Shown: positions 15,469-24,541 of the stretch, piece by piece | Numbering within the stretch: position 1 is the first letter of the stretch | Layout of the letters: every line of letters starts with the position of its first letter | Assembly: GCA_020061105.1 (NCBI GenBank) | Contig: JAGUYW010000027.1 | Location: forward strand, 1-64,000 | DNA from: Anaerolineales bacterium | Lineage (GTDB): Bacteria > Chloroflexota > Anaerolineae > Anaerolineales > UBA4823 | Reading direction: 5' to 3' | Length of the DNA: 64,000 bases | Translations under genes and position numbers: made by a program | The notes under the pieces: model-generated | Database searches by the model: none | What the model saw: only the letters and a program-made list of their open reading frames with translations | What the model was told of the DNA's origin: nothing

Positions 15469-16688
15469 TGGCTAAGTGGAGTTTACCGGAAGGTTGGGAA
15501 TGGTTGCCTGTTTCGACCATAGCTTGTGATACAGATCGGCGGAACCCTAAATTCACTTCCGAAGAATATTTTGATTATATCGATATTGGCTCAATAGATA
15601 ATCAAACAGGCCAGATAATTGCTGAATCAGTAAAAAGAATTAAAGGTGCAGATGCTCCAAGTCGAGCACGAAAAGTGATCCACACTGGAGACATAATTTT
15701 TGCAACTACTCGTCCTTATTTGCGCAATATCGCTTTAGTTCCCAAAAACTACCACAATCAAATATGTTCAACTGGTTTCTGTGTTTTAAGAGCAAATGAA
15801 GAAAGAGTGGTTCCACAATACTTATATAACGCAACACGTTCCACGTTTTTCATCGACCAACTTATCCCAAAACAACGAGGTGCAAGTTACCCGGCAGTTG
15901 TTGATACTGATGTTTTTGCAACCGAATTTCCCATTCCTTACCCAGATGATCCAGAGCACTCACTAGCAGAACAGCGCCGTATCATTGCCCGGATCCAAGC
16001 GCTATCTGCCGAATTGATGGAAATGCAAGAACTAAAGAGACAGATAATAAACGACACGGAAAATTTACTTGAGGCAACTGTCACGAATGTTTATAACCAA
16101 TTAGGAAAAGTTTATCAGGTAGTGTCTTTAGGCGATAATAATGTGTGTCAGATAATACCTGGTCAGCATATAATGGCAAGAGATTATTCGGAATCGCCAG
16201 TGGGCATCCCATATATCACTGGACCATCAGATTTTGGAGACAAATATGCACAAATATCAAAATGGACCACAAACCCGAAAGCTTTTTGCCAACCTGGTGA
16301 TATTTTATTTACGGTAAAGGGATCTGGTGTGGGGAAAACCAATTTTGCACCCCAAAATTCAAATTGCTGCATAAGTCGACAAATTATGGCCTTGCGCCCC
16401 AACCCACAGAATTTGCTTTCTGATTATTTGTTCTACAATTTATCAGGACGTTTTAGAGAATTTCAATCCCTTAGGCAAGGCGCCGCTATTCCAGGAATAC
16501 GAAAAGAGCATGTCGAAGCTATTGAAATACCCCTGCCTCCGTGTGAGGTGCAAAAGAACATAATTGCTAACTTAGAAAAAATTTACTCAGAGATTTCGGA
16601 AATGAGAACTATAAATGAGAAAGATCGGGAATTGCTTGATCAAATGGGCAAAGCTATTTTAACAAAAGCATTCCAAGGGGAATTGTAA
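15462..16688 (+). CDS. hsdS: Type I restriction-modification specificity subunit
   Basis: HsdS decides the DNA sequence recognised by the complex. The 408-residue protein has two target-recognition domains (about residues 1-155 and 210-350), each followed by a helical connector (SLAEQRRIIARIQALSAELM; PLPPCEVQKNIIANLEKIYS), the normal HsdS layout. Three in-frame starts (ATG 15462, GTG 15465, ATG 15468) follow GGGGAGG, so the exact one is open. It overlaps hsdM by 7 nt. It is clearly more AT-rich than hsdR/hsdM, consistent with exchange of specificity genes. Confidence 0.93.
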   Translation: MVMAKWSLPEGWEWLPVSTIACDTDRRNPKFTSEEYFDYIDIGSIDNQTGQIIAESVKRIKGADAPSRARKVIHTGDIIFATTRPYLRNIALVPKNYHNQICSTGFCVLRANEERVVPQYLYNATRSTFFIDQLIPKQRGASYPAVVDTDVFATEFPIPYPDDPEHSLAEQRRIIARIQALSAELMEMQELKRQIINDTENLLEATVTNVYNQLGKVYQVVSLGDNNVCQIIPGQHIMARDYSESPVGIPYITGPSDFGDKYAQISKWTTNPKAFCQPGDILFTVKGSGVGKTNFAPQNSNCCISRQIMALRPNPQNLLSDYLFYNLSGRFREFQSLRQGAAIPGIRKEHVEAIEIPLPPCEVQKNIIANLEKIYSEISEMRTINEKDRELLDQMGKAILTKAFQGEL

Positions 16689-19178
16689 ATGAGCGCCGCG
16701 GGGCAATTTCTACGCAGAGTTAGAACTAATTTTGAACGACACGCTATTCTTTTTGAACCACAGATTGTAGAATATCTGGCTTTTTTGCTTCTACAGCACG
16801 ATCAGTGGAGCCTTCTTGATGATGCTGGTTTCAATGATTTTGTTAGAATGCTTGAAACCAGTTATCGTGAATATCAAATTGCCTATCCGAGATTACGAAT
16901 TCCATCGATATTTCCAGTAGATCACTTTACCCCTGACGAAATTCGGGAGCTATTATATCTCTTAGCACAAGCGATACAGATTCCTTTTTACGAAAACAAC
17001 TTAGGTAAATTTTTCCAACGTGAAATTCGTTGGGAAATGCTGAAGAGCAGCACCGATTCTCAGTATCCTACTCCTTATCATATTGCCGCCTTCATGGCTA
17101 AGTTAGGTGTTACTAGTTCTGATGCCAAAGTTCTCGATCCTACAATGGGTTCAGCAGGGTTACTCATAGCTGCTTTATCTGAAGCGCCTGATGCCACCCT
17201 GGTTGGAGCAGATTTTGATCCGTTATGGGCTGCAATCGGCAGCACGAATCTAATCTTGCATGGCAAAGAAGATGCGGCCGTCTTCGTTGGTTCGTGCCTG
17301 GAGAAATTTTCTCGAGATGCAGTTGATTTGCCAGACTTAGATCATTGGAATGGCCTGTTCGACACCGTTTTGATGAATCCACCTTTTGGCGGCGCTCGCA
17401 GCCCCTATGAAGTTGAAGAAGCGATTGGGGCAGAGTTCGGGCGTAACAATGCCACAGTGATGGGAGGGCTGGCCCTGCAAGCCTTAGCCCCTGGCGGTCG
17501 TGCTATTTTCCTGACCCCCAGCGGCACGCTCTTTGCCAGCAGAGGCGCGGAAGTTAACCTGAAAACAGCCATGTTGAATGAATCTCTAGAATCCATCGTT
17601 ACCTTGCCTAAACAGGCTTTCTATCCTTTCAGCAACACCGAAGCGCATTTAGTGGTTGTCCGCAAACGGGCGGAAAACGAAGCCAATCCAGCGAACCCAA
17701 TCTGGTTTTGCAAGGTTGAGGCTGATGGCTACCCCGAAGGAGCCGGAAGAGATCTAACAACGCCATCCAATGCTCATACGGATGAGCTACCCCGTGTTCA
17801 GGAGCTAATCTTGAACACGCGCCAGCCAGATGCCTGGCATACACAGCTAAATCTGGATAGGGTAGGGAGTGTTCAAACTACAAGTTTAGCGCCAGATGGG
17901 TTATCAGGTTTGGGATTGCGCATGACAGAAGATGTGCAAAAACCCAAATGGGAGATTCTGGCTCTTGCCAACCGGAGCCTGATAAAAATCAGAGACCAGG
18001 CAAAGCGACTACAAGGCTGGCTTTCCATTGAATATCCTCACGGAGAAACCGTTGCCCTGACCAGTGGCCAGGTAGATGCGCACAACTTTACTATTTTGCT
18101 TGCTCAAGAAGATTGGGTTGAAGAATTTGTTGGGAATTGGAAAAACGAAGTTCCCGAAAGCAGCCTTCAGGTGCAGGCAGATCAAGAGCTACAATTTATC
18201 CTCAAGCAAAAGCAGACAGAGTATCGCTTTTCACAACAAGACGAACACACAGAAATGGCCTGTGTATTGGGAGACGATGGTCAGCCCAAACTTCCTTGGC
18301 TGCATCTTATGGACGTAAAGAAAATTCGTGATGAAGAGTTCGGTCAACGCTTTGCAGCAACTCCACTATATGATGCCGGCGAAACCCAGTTTGGCTGGTT
18401 GCTAGATTTCTCTCAAACTCAAGCCGACGATGATGATGAACCACAAAATATTAAGTTGCTAATCGTTTTTCAAGATCAGATCGAGTTATTTGAAAACAAT
18501 GATGTAATTTATGGTTTTACCTACAACGGCTATTTCCAAATTCGGGATGGCGCATTTCTTGCTGAACAAGGTCAGCCTATTCGCCTTCAACAGGATACGG
18601 TAGGTTTTGCCATTGGGCCAAACGCTGGATCAAGCTTCGGACAGCGCGTATTTGCAACACTGTTGTCACGTTCTGCTATAGTAGCTAACGAGAATCTACA
18701 ACCTGCCCGCTTTCTACCGGAACCCGAAGCGCCTCCACTGGAACATCCAGCCAGCGTGATTGCAAAGATTCGAAAAAACCAAAATAAACTTAGCAATAGG
18801 ATCGACACGATACTGGGTATTTTGGGAAATACATCTAAGCAAACACCAGACCGCGATCAGGCATATCCCATTCCAGATTGGATTATCGAGATGTTGGATG
18901 AGCAGCAAAAAGCACTCTGGCAAGCTATCGCCGCCAGGCAAGTTGATGCACGTCCAGCCCATTTCAATACCAAAGATTTACTGGCCTGGAAAGCTGAACT
19001 AGGAGAAGGTGTATCTTACAGTGACGCCGATGCTTTGATGCAGTTGGAACTTTTCACGCGCCTGGGGCTGATAATGAAAGTACGTAATCAGGGAGAAAAT
19101 CTTTATCGTTGTCTGACCAATCAAGATGTGCTCAAACCACAACTAGCAAATCCGGAAGAAGAACATGAAGCTGCTTAG
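16689..19178 (+). CDS. Second N6-adenine DNA methyltransferase, large, defence-linked
   Basis: The 829-residue protein starts directly after the hsdS stop with no gap. A helical N-terminal part (1-140) leads to a class I methyltransferase core with motif I VLDPTMGSAGLL (D150-G154) and catalytic NPPF at 230-233 (MNPPFGGARSPYEVEE). The second half is unlike HsdM: about 300 residues with acidic DDDDEPQ, then a helical segment (SVIAKIRKNQNKLSNRIDTI) reminiscent of HsdS connectors, and a final winged-helix-like part (LFTRLGLIMKV). It may be a fused modification/specificity protein like type IIG or BREX-type enzymes without the nuclease. It overlaps the ATPase gene by 14 nt. Confidence 0.85.
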   Translation: MSAAGQFLRRVRTNFERHAILFEPQIVEYLAFLLLQHDQWSLLDDAGFNDFVRMLETSYREYQIAYPRLRIPSIFPVDHFTPDEIRELLYLLAQAIQIPFYENNLGKFFQREIRWEMLKSSTDSQYPTPYHIAAFMAKLGVTSSDAKVLDPTMGSAGLLIAALSEAPDATLVGADFDPLWAAIGSTNLILHGKEDAAVFVGSCLEKFSRDAVDLPDLDHWNGLFDTVLMNPPFGGARSPYEVEEAIGAEFGRNNATVMGGLALQALAPGGRAIFLTPSGTLFASRGAEVNLKTAMLNESLESIVTLPKQAFYPFSNTEAHLVVVRKRAENEANPANPIWFCKVEADGYPEGAGRDLTTPSNAHTDELPRVQELILNTRQPDAWHTQLNLDRVGSVQTTSLAPDGLSGLGLRMTEDVQKPKWEILALANRSLIKIRDQAKRLQGWLSIEYPHGETVALTSGQVDAHNFTILLAQEDWVEEFVGNWKNEVPESSLQVQADQELQFILKQKQTEYRFSQQDEHTEMACVLGDDGQPKLPWLHLMDVKKIRDEEFGQRFAATPLYDAGETQFGWLLDFSQTQADDDDEPQNIKLLIVFQDQIELFENNDVIYGFTYNGYFQIRDGAFLAEQGQPIRLQQDTVGFAIGPNAGSSFGQRVFATLLSRSAIVANENLQPARFLPEPEAPPLEHPASVIAKIRKNQNKLSNRIDTILGILGNTSKQTPDRDQAYPIPDWIIEMLDEQQKALWQAIAARQVDARPAHFNTKDLLAWKAELGEGVSYSDADALMQLELFTRLGLIMKVRNQGENLYRCLTNQDVLKPQLANPEEEHEAA

Positions 19179-20745
19179 TTTTCGCATCGGCCAATATCGT
19201 GTACTTCGAGATATTCATATTTCCTTTGATCGCAAAAGCAGAGAAGAAATACTCAACCCTGAACAAAACTATGCTTTGGACTTCCTGGCTGGCGTCAATG
19301 GCACAGGCAAAACTACCGTTTTGCAAGTGCTGGTAAAACTACTTTCTACACTACAAACAGAAAACTACGGCTTCCCTATCCCAGTAGAATTAACGTATTC
19401 AACTACTGATCCATCCGGAAAAGATCAAACGATCAAAGTAACCAATCTTGACCTGGATGATGGTCGCCAGAGAAAACAACTTGTTCATAGTGTAAACGGA
19501 GGCGATGAAAAGGCCGAAAAAATCCGGCCAGAAAATCTGCCAGCACAAGTTGTGGTTTATACCACAGGAAGTGAGACAGCCTGGCAAAGAGAGCTAGGGT
19601 CTAGTGAAAGATTACCAGAAGATTCAATCGGGACATATAACGAAGCCAAAGAGGATCAACGGTATCTAACTGAGCTTCCTGGGCACCAGCCCTCTGAGCT
19701 TTCGGATGATGAAATCAATAACCGTGACCCCAACCGCAATATTCTCTTTGTCTATGAAGAACGCTTTCCTTTAGTAACTTTATGTGGGTTGCTGGCTTCC
19801 ATAAAAGATAAATTGGATGCGCAAAAACAGAACCAAATACTTCAACCCGTATTGGATTCGATTGAACTGGAAGATTTGAGCAGCTTTTCATTGCGCCTCC
19901 GCCAACACCGCGATTTGACGCCTGCTGTACAGGCTGAAATTATCGCAAAGTTACAAACTGTTGCCGACCAGATCATTCAAGCAGGCGCAGACCGGCTTTT
20001 GATTTTCGATATTGAACGTCAACTTGCTGCATTCCAACAGGATCCACAAACTTCCATTTTAGGCTTATATGCCACCCCAATCCAACTCTTCCAGCACCTT
20101 AATTTGCTTTATGAGCATCGCCCGTTTTACGATGCACCTGTTCAAAAAGTGAACGTTTTTTTGCGCAAGAAAGCCCCTGCCCAACCTGGACATCCTATCG
20201 AGCAGGCACCCCAACGCACCATGCTGCACCTGTTGGATTGGCTCAGTGATGGTGAACGCAGTTTTTTGGGACGTATGGCGCTATTTGCGCTATTCCGGGC
20301 AGACAATTTACTCATCATCCTCGATGAACCCGAGGTGCACTTCAATGATGTTTGGAAGCGTGAAATTGTCCATATGCTGGATCAAATCATGCAAGGCTGC
20401 GCCAGCCACGCCATTATCTCTACCCATTCCAGCATTGCTTTAACCGATGTGAGCAAAGACGACATTCTGGTATTTCGGCGTTTGGGTAACTATGTTGAAG
20501 GTGAAAATGCCATTAGATCTCCTGAAATTCAAACATTAGGAGCTGATCCCAGCGATATTATGGTACAAGTTTTTGGGACGAAGTTTGCAAGTGGGGCACA
20601 CAGCGTCAGTTACATTCGTAAGAAAATTGCTGAATCAGAATCACGCCAGGATTTAGAAGATTTCCAAAAAACCATAGCTCCGGGATACTGGTATTACAGA
20701 GTGCAGCTAGAAATCGATCAATTTGGCGAGCAAAGGCTACAATGA
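19165..20745 (+). CDS. AAA ATPase, restriction-system-associated (OLD/Septu-like)
   Basis: The 526-residue ATPase has Walker A GVNGTGKTT (K49), an ABC-like signature region near 350 (LLDWLSDGERSFLGRMALF), Walker B LIILDEPEVHF (D387, E388) and a switch His (IISTHSS, H421). This layout is that of SMC/ABC-type ATPases such as OLD, RloC, PtuA and GajA. No TOPRIM domain follows, so the nuclease is probably supplied in trans by the HNH protein whose ATG overlaps its stop. Presumably it senses DNA or phage activity and drives the nuclease; that is inference. Confidence 0.85.
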   Translation: MKLLSFRIGQYRVLRDIHISFDRKSREEILNPEQNYALDFLAGVNGTGKTTVLQVLVKLLSTLQTENYGFPIPVELTYSTTDPSGKDQTIKVTNLDLDDGRQRKQLVHSVNGGDEKAEKIRPENLPAQVVVYTTGSETAWQRELGSSERLPEDSIGTYNEAKEDQRYLTELPGHQPSELSDDEINNRDPNRNILFVYEERFPLVTLCGLLASIKDKLDAQKQNQILQPVLDSIELEDLSSFSLRLRQHRDLTPAVQAEIIAKLQTVADQIIQAGADRLLIFDIERQLAAFQQDPQTSILGLYATPIQLFQHLNLLYEHRPFYDAPVQKVNVFLRKKAPAQPGHPIEQAPQRTMLHLLDWLSDGERSFLGRMALFALFRADNLLIILDEPEVHFNDVWKREIVHMLDQIMQGCASHAIISTHSSIALTDVSKDDILVFRRLGNYVEGENAIRSPEIQTLGADPSDIMVQVFGTKFASGAHSVSYIRKKIAESESRQDLEDFQKTIAPGYWYYRVQLEIDQFGEQRLQ

Positions 20746-22010
20746 TCCATCAGGTTAGTAAGCTCAAAGATGCCAATCGCATCTTACCATATGTTATGGT
20801 GCTGCAAATTGCCGTACTAGAAGCAGCAGCGCAGGAACATATCACGCCAGAGACGATCCTGGATTTGCGTGTTTTTGTCCCGATCTTGGAAGACCATCTA
20901 AATACAAAAAGATGTTTCCGGGATAGAAGTGAAATCATCGCCAGGTGGATTATGACTGGCAAAAAAGATATTCGAAAATCATTGGTTGAGCCGCTAAGCA
21001 GATTTGCAAATACTCCTGTAGCTGAGAGAATACGTTTTATCGATGCAATTCGAGACGATATTTTGTTGCTTTATCATCCAAGAGATGCAGAATTCAAAGT
21101 GGCTATTCTGAGGAATGAAGCGGGGGATTGGAAAAAAGGCGCTCGGGATTTCTTGTACGAATTTTATGATTTATGGCAAACAGGGTTTCCAGGCTACATC
21201 TTCCCAAGATCCAGACAGAAGTACGCTCGCCAAGATTTTGTCCAGGAATTCGAAAAGTGCAATCCAGATCTGTTCATTTGCGCAGTTTGTGATGGAGCAG
21301 CCTACACCACCAAAACGGCTGGGCACGTCTATACTAGTGTAGATCACTTTTTCCCACGCTCGATTTATCCTCATCTTTCCTGCCACCCTCTAAATCTTGT
21401 TCCCATTTGTTCATGTTGCAACAGTTTCATCAAGGGTGATAACGACCCCATGATCTTAGATGATCGACCGCTACAACTTATTGATTTGATTCTCCCCTAT
21501 CAAGGATCAGATAATGCTCTACGCCAAAAAGCGTATATCGCCGTGGTAAAGAGAAACCCGAGACACCCCAAACCCGAACACCCCATGCAATTAGAACTAA
21601 AGCCAGCGCGTGATTTCGATGCCGGTAATAAAATTGCTGCCTTCAATAAATTGTACGATGTTAACGGACGGTGGAATGCAAGTTTGGATGAAATCGAAGA
21701 TCATGTCTTTCGACGTCTCACCCAGTATTTAGCAATAATCGATTCAGCCAACCTGGCATCTGATCCTGACGCGCTTATCCGTCTCCTGAAAACATTGATG
21801 GCGCAAACCGACCTGGAAAACATGGGGAAAGATTCATTTGCTTTTCCAATGGTTTGGTTACTCAAAAGTTATATTGATCAAGTTGAAAACCAAAGAGAAA
21901 ATGCCCCCATACTGAAGGCACTTACAGATTGGGCAAAGCACAATAGTCAACGATGCAAATTGTTAGAAGTACATTCAGAAGTCATCAAGCAACGAGTACC
22001 TGATGATTAA
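20742..22010 (+). CDS. HNH endonuclease partner of the AAA ATPase
   Basis: The 422-residue protein has an HNH fold in its middle: zinc pair C180-x2-C183 (FICAVCDGA), metal/catalytic H202 (VDHFFPRS), the Asn region HPLNLVPICSCCN with a second Cys-x2-Cys, then FIKGDND. The N-terminal 170 residues are helical with no recognised domain. Pairing an SMC-like ATPase with an HNH nuclease is the plan of the Septu (PtuAB) system. Its ATG overlaps the ATPase stop (ATGA), so the two are made together. Substrate (DNA or RNA) is not known. Confidence 0.85.
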   Translation: MIHQVSKLKDANRILPYVMVLQIAVLEAAAQEHITPETILDLRVFVPILEDHLNTKRCFRDRSEIIARWIMTGKKDIRKSLVEPLSRFANTPVAERIRFIDAIRDDILLLYHPRDAEFKVAILRNEAGDWKKGARDFLYEFYDLWQTGFPGYIFPRSRQKYARQDFVQEFEKCNPDLFICAVCDGAAYTTKTAGHVYTSVDHFFPRSIYPHLSCHPLNLVPICSCCNSFIKGDNDPMILDDRPLQLIDLILPYQGSDNALRQKAYIAVVKRNPRHPKPEHPMQLELKPARDFDAGNKIAAFNKLYDVNGRWNASLDEIEDHVFRRLTQYLAIIDSANLASDPDALIRLLKTLMAQTDLENMGKDSFAFPMVWLLKSYIDQVENQRENAPILKALTDWAKHNSQRCKLLEVHSEVIKQRVPDD

Positions 22011-22034
22011 GAAATGGAGGCCGGGAGGAATAAA

Positions 22035-23063
22035 ATGCAATTCAAAGATGCTGCGTATGAAATTCTAAAGAAAGCCGGCCAGCCCCTTCACTATAGAGAG
22101 ATCGCGTCCCGAGCACAGGCCACCGGGATGCTGGAGACCACCGGGCTAACCCCCGAAGCCACGATGGGGGCGCAATTATATACCGATACTCTAAACCCCG
22201 ACTCGCGCTTTCGCCGCGGCGATCAACGGGGAACATTTTTGTTGAAAAGCGCAGCCTCTGGCAGCATCCAACAGCAAATTGAAAATATTCATTCTCAGGT
22301 TCGAAAAGATTTGCGTAAACAACTGCTGCAAATGCCGCCGCAGAAATTTGAAGAACTGATCCGCTTGCTTTTGGAGCAGATGGGTTTTGAAGAGACGGAA
22401 ACCACTCCCTATAGCAACGATAAAGGTGTGGATGTGCGCGGCGTACTGCGCTCCAATCCGCTTAGTGTGGTTAGGGTAGCCATCCAGGCCAAGCGCTGGA
22501 CGAAAAACGTGGGCTCGGGCGTCGTGCGTGATTTGCGGGGTTCGCTCAAAATAGCCGATTCTGAACAAGGTTTGATCATCACTCCCAGCGATTTTTCCAC
22601 TAGCGCAATCGAGGAGGCTCAGTCCGTAGGAAAAACACCGATCCAGCTAATCAAAGGGGATCAGTTGGTTGATTTGCTCATTCGTCACAATGTTGGCGTG
22701 AAGCAGGAGCAGTATACGGTTCCGTCTATCGATACCGAATACTGGACGGAAGTTTTGGGGATTTCTCTGCTTGAAGTAGAACCACCACCGGTCAAAATTA
22801 GCAAATCTAAGCGTGCAACAACATTAGGGGTTACTTTCCCGTTGACAATCCAGGCCAGTTATAAAAATCAAAGTATCATAGCCCAACTGATGAATTTGAA
22901 TGGGCTGGTGCTGTGGAACAATCAGGAATTTGCCACGCCTTCCAGCGCTGCCAAAGCCGTGGCCTCAGATTGGAAAGCTGTCAATGGCTGGGATTTCTGG
23001 CGCTACCAGGACCCAGAAACAGGGGAATGGGAAAAGATCGGGAAACTAAGAAAAAGGAAATGA
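22035..23063 (+). CDS. HARE-HTH / Mrr-type nuclease / RAMA-domain protein
   Basis: Started at ATG 22035 (after GGGAGGA), the protein has 342 residues. Residues 1-75 match a HARE-HTH winged helix (FKDAAYEILKKAGQPLHYRE). Residues about 95-215 are an Mrr-like PD-(D/E)XK nuclease: FEELIRLLLEQMGFEE, D133 (GVDVRG) and Q151-A-K153 (AIQAKRW). The C-terminal 75 residues (FATPSSAAKAVASDW, then NGWDFWRY) resemble the RAMA domain. HARE-HTH and RAMA have been predicted to read modified DNA, so this looks like a nuclease that targets or avoids modified bases. The gap to the HNH gene is 24 nt. Confidence 0.85.
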   Translation: MQFKDAAYEILKKAGQPLHYREIASRAQATGMLETTGLTPEATMGAQLYTDTLNPDSRFRRGDQRGTFLLKSAASGSIQQQIENIHSQVRKDLRKQLLQMPPQKFEELIRLLLEQMGFEETETTPYSNDKGVDVRGVLRSNPLSVVRVAIQAKRWTKNVGSGVVRDLRGSLKIADSEQGLIITPSDFSTSAIEEAQSVGKTPIQLIKGDQLVDLLIRHNVGVKQEQYTVPSIDTEYWTEVLGISLLEVEPPPVKISKSKRATTLGVTFPLTIQASYKNQSIIAQLMNLNGLVLWNNQEFATPSSAAKAVASDWKAVNGWDFWRYQDPETGEWEKIGKLRKRK

Positions 23064-24007
23064 TGAATCGAGGGAAAATGGCTATTTCACGCTTACAAAA
23101 AGTTCAGTTACGAGAATTATGGGCGCATGAAGCTCACGGATTTACAAAGTGGTTGGCTGAAAATATAGATTTTCTGGGTGAGGCTTTGAACCTTGAATTG
23201 ACTTTGATCGAACGCGAAGCCGCAGCTGGACCTTTCACGGCTGATATTCTGGCTGAAGACTCGGATGGTAACTACGTCATCATCGAAAACCAGTTAGAAC
23301 AAACAGATCACGATCACCTGGGGAAGTTGATTACATATTTGAGCAACTTAGAGGCCAAAAAAGCTGTTTGGATTACCAGGGCTCCAAGACCTGAACATGA
23401 AAAGGCAATCCACTGGCTTAACGAAGTGATTCCGGCAGACACCGCTTTTTATCTCATCAAGTTAGAAGCATATCGAATTGATCAATCTGCTCCTGCGCCT
23501 CTGTTGTCAATTGTCGCTGGCCCGAGCACAGAAAGTAAACGGGTAGGCATCCAAAAGAAAGAACTGGCTGAACGCCATATCCTACGTTTGGAGTTTTGGA
23601 AAGGGCTTTTGGAACGAGCTAAGACGATCGCACCCAGCCTTGCCAATCGTACACCAAGTAAAGACAATTGGATCTCAGTGGGTGCTGGAAAAAGCGGCTT
23701 TAGCTACAGCTATGTGATCCGCATGGAAGATGCCCATATCGAGTTGTATATTGATGTGGGTGAAGCTGATAGAAATAAACAGTTGTTTGATACTCTCGCA
23801 ACGAATAAAGATGATATTCAAAGAGCTTTTGGCAAACCCCTTGAATGGCAGCGATTGGATGAAAAGCGCGGTTGCCGAATCCGGCATGTTTTTTCCAGTT
23901 CTGGTTTGAGTAATCAAGAAAGATGGCCTGAGCTCCAGCAACATATGTTGGAAACGATGGTATCTTTCCAAAGGGTGTTCAGGGAAGAATTGAACAAGTT
24001 GAGGTAG
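23063..24007 (+). CDS. DUF4268 protein with PD-(D/E)XK-like N-terminal domain
   Basis: The 314-residue protein (ATG 23063 overlaps the upstream stop TGATG; ATG 23078 is an alternative) begins with a nuclease-like core: D61 (TADILAED) and E75-x-Q77 (VIIENQLEQTDHDHLGKLIT), the D-ExK/Q pattern of PD-(D/E)XK folds. The C-terminal part from about residue 180 fits DUF4268 (FWKGLLERA, GFSYSYVIRMEDAHIELYID). DUF4268 proteins often occur near restriction and other defence genes. Whether it cuts DNA is unknown, since the usual Lys is replaced by Gln. Confidence 0.8.
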   Translation: MNRGKMAISRLQKVQLRELWAHEAHGFTKWLAENIDFLGEALNLELTLIEREAAAGPFTADILAEDSDGNYVIIENQLEQTDHDHLGKLITYLSNLEAKKAVWITRAPRPEHEKAIHWLNEVIPADTAFYLIKLEAYRIDQSAPAPLLSIVAGPSTESKRVGIQKKELAERHILRLEFWKGLLERAKTIAPSLANRTPSKDNWISVGAGKSGFSYSYVIRMEDAHIELYIDVGEADRNKQLFDTLATNKDDIQRAFGKPLEWQRLDEKRGCRIRHVFSSSGLSNQERWPELQQHMLETMVSFQRVFREELNKLR

Positions 24008-24009
24008 GA

Positions 24010-24522
24010 ATGATGTCTGAAAACCTGGCGGGGTTGATTGGCGGGATGTTTTGTAGTGGGCTGGTTGCGGTTGGCATGCTTGGGTTGGGAGGTTTCTTGA
24101 TAGTCTATTACACTCGCAGCCGCAAACTTAAGACAATCCACTCGGCCTGGCCGAGCGTTATCGGGCGGGTGCTAAACGCCAGCATTCAGGAAGGCGCCCG
24201 AACCCGGTTCGAAGATGATACTCCTTACTTTGCCCAGGTGGAGTTCGAATATCAGGCTGCAGGGCAGACATATCGCCTGAAACAGGGCGTTGGGCGCGCG
24301 TATTCCTGGCAGGCTAAGGCAGAGCGCCATTTGCAGCATTATCCGGTTGGGGGGCAGGTGACGGTTTTCTATAACCCTGAAAATCCAGAACAGGCGCGCC
24401 TGGAGCAGATGCAGCAGGGCGCCGGGGCGGTGTGGGCTTTGATTGTTGGGGTATTTTGCCTGTTGCTGGGCGGCTGTGCGGCTTGTGGGGCAGCGGCAAG
24501 CCTGGCCGGTAGTTTTTTGTAA
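24010..24522 (+). CDS. DUF3592 membrane protein
   Basis: The 170-residue protein has a membrane helix at each end (LAGLIGGMFCSGLVAVGMLG and AVWALIVGVFCLLLGGCAAC) and a central beta-rich loop with WPSVIGRVLNASI, VEFEYQAAGQTY and YPVGGQVTVFYNPENPEQA, the hallmark of DUF3592. Function is unknown. It starts only 2 nt after the DUF4268 gene, but its GC-rich codon use looks like the host genes, so it may be a bystander or the end of the defence operon. A second ATG at 24013 is also possible. Confidence 0.75.
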   Translation: MMSENLAGLIGGMFCSGLVAVGMLGLGGFLIVYYTRSRKLKTIHSAWPSVIGRVLNASIQEGARTRFEDDTPYFAQVEFEYQAAGQTYRLKQGVGRAYSWQAKAERHLQHYPVGGQVTVFYNPENPEQARLEQMQQGAGAVWALIVGVFCLLLGGCAACGAAASLAGSFL

Positions 24523-24541
24523 ACCATGTGGAGAGGTATTA

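Noticed and set aside
22913-23062. Upstream extension of the DUF4268 frame
   Set aside because: It overlaps the Mrr/RAMA C-terminal domain and has no homology-like pattern; ATG 23063 has a better context.
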